Both the position numbers and the translations under genes were made by a program. Under the pieces are notes generated by a model. It worked only from the letters and a program-made list of their open reading frames with translations. It was not told the origin of the DNA and did not search any database. Shown here in pieces: positions 1 to 5,250 of a DNA stretch of 17,577 nt (position 1 is the first letter of the stretch; each line of letters begins with the position of its first letter). This stretch comes from Nanobdellota archaeon. Its GTDB lineage: Archaea; Nanobdellota; Nanobdellia; Woesearchaeales; GCA-2686295. The stretch is taken from assembly GCA_018812505.1 (NCBI GenBank), contig JAHJDK010000151.1, positions 1-17,577 on the forward strand. Direction: 5' to 3'.

Positions 1-628
1 ACGGTTCCCATATCACTGTAGCAACTCTATTTCCGTACACTATTGTTGGCGTTGGGTTGAAGTACTCTTCAGGTATATATCTATAATTAGTTGTTTTTTT
101 ATTGTAAGTGAATTTAGCTTTTTCACTTGTTAGCAAACGTTCGTTCATGCCTGCTTTTTTTTCTTTCTTGAAAAATTGTTCCATTAGTATTGGAAATCTT
201 TCTTTGAACTTTGTTTCGTCAACTCCGAATCCAACCATGTCTACTCCTACTCTTAGATAATCGTTTAGTAATGTTTTAAAGCCTTCCTTTCCTTTGTAGA
301 CTTCGACTTTTATTTCTTCTCTTTCGAATTCTGTTAGCTTTATGAGTTCTGGCAGTGCTTCTTTGATGTTGTCTTCTTTTTCCTTGACAAAACTCAGTAG
401 TTTATCAGGATGTGCTGCTTTAAAATATTTTACTTTGTTTTTAATTACATAACTGGCCAATCCTTTGTTTAATAATTTCTCGACAAAGTCGTATATAGTA
501 GTCCTATGTAGATTTGTTTCCTCTTTGATATTGCTTACAGGGGACACTCCTAGTTTTAATAATGCTAAATATACTTTTATTTCTCCATCGCTTAGTCCTA
601 TTTGTTTGAGTGTTTCTTCTTTATTCAT
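1..628 (-). CDS. TrmB-family HTH transcriptional regulator (3' part missing)
   Basis: Reading leftwards from the ATG at 628-626, the frame stays open to the window edge and gives 209 residues. Residues 8-70 form a winged helix of the TrmB type: GLSDGEIKVYLALLKLG, then HRTTIYDFVEKLLNKGLAS as the recognition helix and start of the wing. A charged helix follows (78-105, probable dimerisation coiled coil). The segment from 107 (IKVEVYKGKEGFKTLLNDYL) resembles the start of the TrmB C-terminal effector domain. Family members are usually about 250 residues, so only the end is missing. The TATA box at 650-657 lies about 22 nt upstream of the ATG, so the transcript is probably leaderless. The gene is divergent from the operon at 755, and a long inverted repeat fills the shared promoter, so it likely regulates itself and that operon. 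The effector (TrmB itself binds sugars) is unknown here. Confidence 0.85.
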   Translation of the reverse strand, partial: MNKEETLKQIGLSDGEIKVYLALLKLGVSPVSNIKEETNLHRTTIYDFVEKLLNKGLASYVIKNKVKYFKAAHPDKLLSFVKEKEDNIKEALPELIKLTEFEREEIKVEVYKGKEGFKTLLNDYLRVGVDMVGFGVDETKFKERFPILMEQFFKKEKKAGMNERLLTSEKAKFTYNKKTTNYRYIPEEYFNPTPTIVYGNRVATVIWEP

Positions 629-649
629 ATGCTTGTTAATGCTTTATAG

Positions 650-694
650 TATATAAATATTGTTGTCGGAAAAACGACAACCAATATTTAAATA
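650..694. promoter_or_regulatory. Divergent promoters with an inverted-repeat operator
   Basis: Two TATA boxes face away from each other. TATATAAA at 650-657 (TTTATATA on the minus strand) serves the TrmB-like gene, and TTTAAATA at 687-694 serves the operon starting at 755. Between them are perfect arms GTTGTCG (662-668) and CGACAAC (675-681) around the spacer GAAAAA. Allowing one extra C at 682, the arms extend outward through AATATT on both sides (656-661 and 683-688) into the TATA boxes. A dimeric regulator bound here would cover both promoters. The TrmB-like protein is the obvious candidate, by inference from position. Confidence 0.7.
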
Positions 695-754
695 GTATAA
701 TCACTATTAAGTAGTAAACAAACACATAGATGTTTGTAAAAAGAGGTAAACAAA

Positions 755-1102
755 ATGAATGAAAGTATAGATATAGGACCTGTAGGAAATTCTGATAATA
801 TTCAGGATATATTAAGTGATCATAGAGGTGATGATGGATTACCAAGAAAGATGCCAGAATGTATAACTTTTGATGATTTACAAAGAGATTACAAACCAAA
901 AAAAACATCAACTGAAAAGAGTTATAAGACAACTATAGAGAATTGGATTCCAGGATATGGGTTATATAAAAATATTAGAGCATCATTTAAAGGTGAATCT
1001 AATATTGCTAGTGATTCAGGAACTCTTGCTTTTGTACATTCTCTTTACCACATACTAACCCTTACAGCAATAGGTTATACGATGGTAAAATTAATTAGTT
1101 AG
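755..1102 (+). CDS. Small tail-anchored membrane protein, unknown function
   Basis: The product has 115 residues. The start at 755 is supported by GAGGT (743-747), 7 nt upstream. Residues 1-60 are polar and acidic, then basic, and probably disordered. Residues 63-80 (NWIPGYGLYKNIRASFKG) are amphipathic. Residues 89-111 are one hydrophobic helix close to the C-terminus (LAFVHSLYHILTLTAIGYTM), so it is likely tail-anchored with the N-terminus in the cytoplasm. I do not recognise the family. It is the first gene of an operon continuing with the HAD-like, swivel and unknown proteins, and the next gene follows after 22 nt with nearly the same Shine-Dalgarno context (AGAGGTAAACAAA). It may be the membrane anchor or sensor of that cluster; this is inference. 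Confidence 0.7.
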   Translation: MNESIDIGPVGNSDNIQDILSDHRGDDGLPRKMPECITFDDLQRDYKPKKTSTEKSYKTTIENWIPGYGLYKNIRASFKGESNIASDSGTLAFVHSLYHILTLTAIGYTMVKLIS

Positions 1103-1124
1103 ATTATCACAGAGGTAAACAAAA

Positions 1125-2039
1125 ATGAAAAAAAATGAATATATTGGATGGGACTTAACAGGTTGTATAATCAGTCCAGAAACTATTTCAACAAAGAGTG
1201 GTCTTGAAGTAAGTCTTAATGACTTTCCAAAACCAAAACATCTTAATGATAATTTAGATGTTATTAGGTCTAATGCTATTAAACAATCCTTAAAGGGAGA
1301 ATTTGGTGAAGATGTAAATGTTCATTGGAAAAGACTTCTTGATTCATTTGTTGAGGATTATGTAAGAACTTCAAAAAGCCAAGGTGAAGATTTAGCTTTA
1401 GCAAAATTCTTATGGTCAATTGATAATAATTATGGAGTTTCTTTTGAAAACTATGAAATAGGAACTAAAAATTTGTTTGAAAGTGGATTCGTAAGAACTG
1501 AAGTTCTTGACGCGATGGCAGAACTAAACAGTCTTGGAAAGAAAAATATAATTGTTACAAAAAATGATATTAAAGATGTTGGAGGATTTGTAAATGTAGT
1601 AAATAAACATTATGGAGGCACAATTATTGATAATTATACAGGCAGCATGATGTCTTCCTGTATCTCAGACATTTTTTCTGGGCGTGATTTAATGATTATG
1701 GCAGATCAAACTGGAGAATTATATGTTGAAGGTATACCTTTTGGAATAACGCGTATGTTAAAAAAAGATGCTGTAAAAAAAATACTTGGAAAGGGAGTTC
1801 TTACAGGTTTTGTTACAGACAACGGAGATAAGAATATTCGAGAAGATGTTATTAAGAATGGAGGCTCGGTGGTAATCATAAAGAATGAAATACCTTATGA
1901 ACTATTAGACCATTATTTCCAACTAACTGCAGATCAAACTGGTAATTATCAACAAAAAACGCTTGCAGATGGTGTTTACAATGATGTTTTGAAATATGAT
2001 TCAAGATTGACAGAAGAATTGGTGAAAATTCTAGCTTAA
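1125..2039 (+). CDS. HAD-superfamily-like protein with altered motif I
   Basis: The product has 304 residues. The ATG is preceded by AGAGGT at 1111-1116. The order of motifs fits a HAD Rossmann-like fold: motif I YIGWDLTGCI (D10, with T12 where most HAD phosphatases have the second Asp), a helical cap insertion at about residues 40-125, motif II NIIVTKND (T145), a lysine-rich segment GITRMLKKDAVKKILG (K213/K214 as motif III candidates), and motif IV GFVTDNGDKNI (D232, D235). The nucleophile Asp, Thr/Ser, Lys and acidic pair are therefore present, but the general acid/base Asp is replaced. D-x-T occurs in P-type ATPases, where the aspartyl phosphate is long-lived. It lies upstream of a swivel-domain gene. 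A T9 run just after the stop (2040-2048) could attenuate readthrough. The substrate is unknown. The fold call is fairly good; phosphatase activity is uncertain. Confidence 0.68.
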   Translation: MKKNEYIGWDLTGCIISPETISTKSGLEVSLNDFPKPKHLNDNLDVIRSNAIKQSLKGEFGEDVNVHWKRLLDSFVEDYVRTSKSQGEDLALAKFLWSIDNNYGVSFENYEIGTKNLFESGFVRTEVLDAMAELNSLGKKNIIVTKNDIKDVGGFVNVVNKHYGGTIIDNYTGSMMSSCISDIFSGRDLMIMADQTGELYVEGIPFGITRMLKKDAVKKILGKGVLTGFVTDNGDKNIREDVIKNGGSVVIIKNEIPYELLDHYFQLTADQTGNYQQKTLADGVYNDVLKYDSRLTEELVKILA

Positions 2040-2071
2040 TTTTTTTTTAGTTAGTGAAAAGGAGGTTGAAA

Positions 2072-2407
2072 ATGATACTAAAAGGACTTGGAGTCAGTCA
2101 AGGAATTGTTAAAGGTAAAGTTAAGATAATCAAAAGCACTTCTGACCATTCAAACTTTGAAGAAGGTGATATCTTGGTTACAAGAATCACTGACCCAACG
2201 ATGGTTATGCTAATGAATAAAGCAGCAGGAATAATTTGTGATATTGGTGGGGTAACTTCCCATCCTTCAATTATCAGTCGAGAGTTAGGTATTCCTTGTG
2301 TTGTAGCCACTAAAAACGCAACACAGAAGCTAAAAGATGGTGATATTGTGAAAATGAATGGAAGGTCAGGACATATATCTAGGGGTGAGAAAAATGAGTT
2401 TGATTGA
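2072..2407 (+). CDS. Standalone PEP-utilizer (phosphohistidine swivel) domain protein
   Basis: The product has 111 residues from ATG 2072. This start is chosen because GGAGGT (2061-2066) sits 5 nt upstream; a GTG at 2054 is in frame but would place the Shine-Dalgarno site inside the gene. The whole protein is one mobile domain of the PEP synthase / PPDK / EI type: GLGVSQGIVKGKVKII at the start, EGDILVTRITDPTMV in the middle, then GGVTSHPSIISRELGIPC with His64 as the phosphorylatable histidine, and KDGDIVKMNGRSG at the end. In known family members this domain shuttles phosphate between an ATP-grasp domain and a PEP/pyruvate or acceptor domain; both are missing here and in the neighbours. It overlaps the next gene by 14 nt, implying coupled translation. 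Its likely role is carrying phosphate for a partner enzyme, but the acceptor is unknown. Confidence 0.85.
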   Translation: MILKGLGVSQGIVKGKVKIIKSTSDHSNFEEGDILVTRITDPTMVMLMNKAAGIICDIGGVTSHPSIISRELGIPCVVATKNATQKLKDGDIVKMNGRSGHISRGEKNEFD

Positions 2408-3473
2408 TGATTATGTAGATTCAATGATGAGTGGTTTGGGAAGTATGGACTTAACGACTTTAGAGCCTATTGACTGTTTTGACATATGTCCTTTATACGC
2501 AAAAGAAGGTGTTGATAGGGTTTTGAGAATAATAAAAAAGTCTAAGTTTCACAATAAAAAGAAATTAGCAAAGAAACTGTTTACTCCTAGTGCTATAAGA
2601 ATTGAATTATTGCTTTTACTTATTAAGGCAAAAATAGCTAAAAAAAGTCAAGAAGATTTAATGAAAATTGCTAATTTTTATAATTCACTTTTAATAGCTT
2701 GGTGTTTGGAAGATCCGTATGCGAAGAATGGTAAGAATATTATTCATACTAAACAAGAAATAAGTAAATTTCTTACTCATTTAAAAATTGCAAATCCTGA
2801 TATTGCTAGACGATTAGGAAAACTAACTGCTGCTTGTTATCATTTAAGTTATAGTTTATACTCTGATATAAATCCTCAGATTTGTTATGAAAACTTTGGA
2901 CCATATGATGTTTCAGATGTTTTTGGAAAAGGTCATATAATGACTATTAAACAGTTTCATGAGTTAAAACCACGAAGGCTTTTAGGAGATAAAGTGAATG
3001 ATATTCCTTGTAAAAAAATAAGAGTCTATTGTGTTTATAAAGATGTGAATTTTACATTAGATGCGTTGTCGCATGCAATTTATGATGGAGACACCATTAA
3101 TGGTTTAAAGTATTATGCTCTTGATATTGATGGTGCATTAGTTAAAAATCTTAATAAAGTTGATTTTTTATCTGAAAAAATAGCTGGAGAATCAGTTAAG
3201 TTGTGGGATGAATTAACAAGCTTAGATTTTGAAAATTCCAAAATTAGATATCTTTTTCAACGTTGTTATAATTATGTTTACCTCTGTGATGAGATTGGAA
3301 TTGATTGGAAACCTTCAAATGATATGTTAAAAGCAGTAAAAAATAGAAACTTAGTAAACAATTTTTGGTCAAAATTTAAAGATCAACAAAAGAAACTTGA
3401 TTTTTTACGAGTGTTAATTGATCCTAGAATTGAAATTTTACCTAAGTTAAATAAGCAAAAACAACAAAAATGA
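2394..3473 (+). CDS. Helical protein of unknown function in the HAD-swivel operon
   Basis: The product has 359 residues from ATG 2394, which has GGGGTGAG (2382-2389) a few nt upstream. An upstream in-frame start at 2358 would lie deep within the swivel gene. I do not recognise the family. Residues about 40-160 are Lys/Leu-rich and look all-helical (KKLAKKLFTPSAIRIELLLL). A more conserved-looking centre follows, with YENFGPYDVSDVFGKG and HELKPRRLLGD. The segment IRVYCVYKDVNF to LKYYALDIDGALVKNL looks alpha/beta, and the C-terminal third is helical again, ending in a Lys/Gln tail. No signal peptide or membrane segment is visible. The 14-nt overlap with the swivel gene implies stoichiometric production, so it may be the acceptor-binding or scaffold partner of the swivel protein. 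That is inference from context only. Confidence 0.75.
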   Translation: MSLIDDYVDSMMSGLGSMDLTTLEPIDCFDICPLYAKEGVDRVLRIIKKSKFHNKKKLAKKLFTPSAIRIELLLLLIKAKIAKKSQEDLMKIANFYNSLLIAWCLEDPYAKNGKNIIHTKQEISKFLTHLKIANPDIARRLGKLTAACYHLSYSLYSDINPQICYENFGPYDVSDVFGKGHIMTIKQFHELKPRRLLGDKVNDIPCKKIRVYCVYKDVNFTLDALSHAIYDGDTINGLKYYALDIDGALVKNLNKVDFLSEKIAGESVKLWDELTSLDFENSKIRYLFQRCYNYVYLCDEIGIDWKPSNDMLKAVKNRNLVNNFWSKFKDQQKKLDFLRVLIDPRIEILPKLNKQKQQK

Positions 3474-3497
3474 GTTGTTTGAGCTTTTGAAAACATA

Positions 3498-3504
3498 TTT
3501 TTTT
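3498..3504 (+). terminator. Poly-T terminator of the first operon
   Basis: A run of seven T follows the stop codon at 3473 by about 25 nt, with no strong hairpin. This matches the U-tract termination common in archaea. The next promoter begins immediately downstream. Confidence 0.4.
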
Positions 3505-3512
3505 CCAAAAAG

Positions 3513-3520
3513 TTTATATA
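3513..3520 (+). promoter_or_regulatory. TATA box for the secreted Cys-containing protein
   Basis: TTTATATA is preceded by an A-rich stretch (CCAAAAAG) that could be a BRE. It lies about 35 nt upstream of the ATG at 3555, leaving a short leader that contains the Shine-Dalgarno sequence GAGGGGTG (3544-3551). Confidence 0.6.
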
Positions 3521-3554
3521 CTTTTCAATTCTTTACAGTGTTTGAGGGGTGCTT

Positions 3555-4187
3555 ATGGCAGATCACGGACATGATATTCATTATATTTTGATAGTTTCGA
3601 TTATAGCTTTTTTTGTTGTGACTTTGTCTGTTGGTCAGCTTAATGGTGGTATAACTGCTAATGTTGTTGACGCTGATTATTCTCATGGTGAAGGTTTGCT
3701 TGTTAATTTCTTGAGGGTTACTGCTAGGAATGCTGAGCTTCGATATGTTAATTCAAAAGTTATAGAACCTGTTGATGTTGATACTGCTAAATTTTCTTGG
3801 AAGAATGTTTTTAGTCTGAGTTCTGAGAGGGGTAATATTGGTGGTCAGGCAGTTGCAACTCCTGTTTCTAAGTCTGTTGTTGAGTCTAAACCTTTGGATT
3901 GTTGGTGGATTAATTTGGATAATGAGCGTTTTAATCGTTTGAAGGCTTTGAGTGGTGATTCTGCTTGTAGGCTTGAGGGTTATGATTCTTGTATGATGAC
4001 TAATAATATTAGAACTACTACTTATTTTGCTTCTAGTGATGGTTCTTGTAAGCAGATGGTTTTTAAGGATTTGTCTAACAACTTTAATAATTGTGATGAG
4101 CGAATTCACACTGTTAGTACTGATTGTTTTTCTGAATCAAGAGATTTGTTAGAATCAGAATACACAACTGTTTTTTGTTGTTCTTAA
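3555..4187 (+). CDS. Single-pass membrane-anchored or secreted Cys-containing protein, unknown
   Basis: The product has 210 residues. ATG 3555 is preferred over the in-frame GTG 3549 because the Shine-Dalgarno GAGGGGTG is 3-4 nt before the ATG and overlaps the GTG. Residues 10-28 (YILIVSIIAFFVVTLSVGQ) form the only hydrophobic helix, an uncleaved anchor or signal peptide. After a Gly/Ala stretch the rest is polar and presumably extracytoplasmic. There are eight cysteines in the C-terminal half, including a terminal CC pair, which suggests disulfides: DCWW, SACR, DSC, GSCK, NNCD, TDCF, FCCS. I do not recognise the family. Codons end mostly in T, unlike the A-ending codons of the giant gene downstream. 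It is transcribed alone and converges on the rhomboid protease gene with 8 nt between stops. Confidence 0.75.
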   Translation: MADHGHDIHYILIVSIIAFFVVTLSVGQLNGGITANVVDADYSHGEGLLVNFLRVTARNAELRYVNSKVIEPVDVDTAKFSWKNVFSLSSERGNIGGQAVATPVSKSVVESKPLDCWWINLDNERFNRLKALSGDSACRLEGYDSCMMTNNIRTTTYFASSDGSCKQMVFKDLSNNFNNCDERIHTVSTDCFSESRDLLESEYTTVFCCS

Positions 4188-4195
4188 TTAGTTTT

Positions 4196-4825
4196 TTAGA
4201 GTCTTCCTTTTGACAGGTATTCTTCTATATCTTCATTCGTCATGTGTTTTTTCTTTGTGAATGATTTGTTAAACTTTTTGTGTCGTCTTAAAATGTAAAA
4301 TCCACATATTAATCCAACAGTCATTCCTACTAGGTGTGCTATGTTTCCTGTTCCTGATGGAAAGAATATTCCTCCTATATCCATTAGTGCCCATACTATT
4401 CCTGCCATCCAGAATGGCATTGGTATTGCGAATAAGAATATAACTCTTAGGTTTGGCATTAATACTATTAGTGTTGCTAGCACTCCCATTATTGCACCGC
4501 TCGCTCCTAATGCTGCGTTGTAGAAAAAGCTTGATATTGCTGCTGCAACTATTCCTGCTGTAAAGTATAGAAATAGGAATCTTTTTGATCCTATCTTTCT
4601 TTCCAGTAGTCCTCCAAATAAGACTAATGCGTACATGTTAAACAATATGTGGCCTATTCCTCCATGCATAAACATGTGTGTTATTAATATCCATGGTCTT
4701 GTTATAACATCGCTTGATATTAGCATGAATTGTGTTGTAAATCCTGGTATTATGGATTGTAGTATGAATGCTGCAACGTTTATTATTGCAATTATTGAGA
4801 CTGCACTTTTTTGTTTGAAGTTCAT
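4196..4825 (-). CDS. Rhomboid-family intramembrane serine protease
   Basis: The product has 209 residues and about six transmembrane helices, the minimal rhomboid core. The N-terminal core motif H50-x3-H54-x4-H59-x3-N63 (HMFMHGGIGHILFNM) has the same spacing as in GlpG. The catalytic serine is S109 in GASGAIMG, and the catalytic histidine is H164 in NIAHLVGMTVG, so the dyad is complete. A short basic C-terminal tail follows (RRHKKFNKSFTKKK). Rhomboids cut substrate transmembrane helices inside the bilayer. The gene starts at ATG 4825, with a TATA-like box (4849-4856) placed for a leaderless transcript. The only nearby single-pass candidate substrate is the convergent gene at 3555, or the giant surface protein; no direct evidence links them. 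Confidence 0.93.
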   Translation of the reverse strand: MNFKQKSAVSIIAIINVAAFILQSIIPGFTTQFMLISSDVITRPWILITHMFMHGGIGHILFNMYALVLFGGLLERKIGSKRFLFLYFTAGIVAAAISSFFYNAALGASGAIMGVLATLIVLMPNLRVIFLFAIPMPFWMAGIVWALMDIGGIFFPSGTGNIAHLVGMTVGLICGFYILRRHKKFNKSFTKKKHMTNEDIEEYLSKGRL

Positions 4826-4848
4826 TATTATTTATTGTTGGGTTTCTT

Positions 4849-4856
4849 TTTTTAAA
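4849..4856 (-). promoter_or_regulatory. TATA-like box for the rhomboid gene
   Basis: On the minus strand this reads TTTAAAAA within an AT-rich stretch, ending 24 nt before the ATG. No Shine-Dalgarno sequence is seen, in agreement with a leaderless message. Confidence 0.45.
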
Positions 4857-4907
4857 TTTTTGTAATGTTTTGTCTGTTTTTTCCCTAGTTTTTCCCATAC
4901 CAAAATA

Positions 4908-4915
4908 TTTATATA
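4908..4915 (+). promoter_or_regulatory. TATA box for the surface-protein operon
   Basis: A consensus TTTATATA follows CCAAAATA. Transcription would start near 4940, leaving a leader of roughly 115 nt before the small HTH gene. This is the only strong promoter visible upstream of the giant gene. Confidence 0.6.
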
Positions 4916-4944
4916 CTAGCTAATACAAAAATATAATAAATACT

Positions 4945-5028
4945 GCTTTGTTATAAAGCTAAAATAAATAAAAATAAGCTTTTTTGAGCTTCTTTAAGTA
5001 AAAAAGAGCTAAAACAAGTGTTTAAGCT
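4945..5028 (+). promoter_or_regulatory. Structured leader with five AGCT sites
   Basis: AGCT occurs at 4957, 4977, 4987, 5007 and 5025, spaced 20, 10, 20 and 18 nt. In RNA these can form successive hairpins: AAAGCT (4955-4960) with AGCTTT (4977-4982), and AGCTTCTTT (4987-4995) with AAAGAGCT (5003-5010) allowing one bulge. A smaller hairpin, GCTTT/AAAGC, sits at 4945-4959. As DNA, the near 10-bp spacing would also place the sites on one face of the helix. The function is unknown. Confidence 0.4.
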
Positions 5029-5055
5029 TAATAACAAACAAAAAACGTACGGTGA

Positions 5056-5250
5056 CTGAAAATAATTCCTGGCAGAGCAGAATTTATAGAATTCTTAATG
5101 AATAATCCTAATCAAACCTATACATCAATCTCAAAACACTTTGAAATAGAAATGGGAACTGTTAGAGACTTAATTAAGATGTATCGTGAAACTCTTACAA
5201 TAGCAAAGATAGGCACTGCCTTGATGGTGAATGTGAAGAATGCAAGTTAA
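5056..5250 (+). CDS. Small HTH-like DNA-binding protein, start codon abnormal
   Basis: This short gene begins no earlier than CTG 5056, which directly follows an in-frame TGA, and ends at TAA 5250, giving at most 64 residues. The protein reads like a compact helix-turn-helix: PGRAEFIEFLMNNPN (helix 1), TYTSISKHFEIEMGTV (helix-turn-helix) and RDLIKMYRETLTIAK. No ATG, GTG or TTG starts the frame ahead of helix 1; the first ATG (5098) would remove it. GGTGA (5051-5055) is correctly spaced for ATA 5062 or ATT 5065. Alternatively, GTG 5052 in another frame (VTENN) would join this frame if one base were deleted. The end overlaps the giant gene by 11 nt, so translation is probably coupled and it may regulate that operon. 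Confidence 0.6.
   Translation: MKIIPGRAEFIEFLMNNPNQTYTSISKHFEIEMGTVRDLIKMYRETLTIAKIGTALMVNVKNAS

Noticed and set aside
2054..2071. GTG 2054 as the start of the swivel protein
   Set aside because: It would put the strong GGAGGT inside the coding region. ATG 2072 has that site at proper distance and begins right at the conserved domain.
3555..4187. Recent horizontal transfer of the Cys-containing protein, suggested by its T-ending codons
   Set aside because: Codon endings differ between neighbouring genes throughout the window, and overall AT content is similar. The skew alone does not show transfer.
4638..4898. A second minus-strand frame at the start of the rhomboid gene, and antisense frames inside it
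   Set aside because: These are other-frame shadows. The rhomboid frame has complete catalytic motifs and the promoter is placed for its ATG.
4945..5055. Riboswitch upstream of the surface-protein operon
   Set aside because: The AGCT hairpins are short and AU-rich and match no aptamer class I know. They are kept only as a leader structure.
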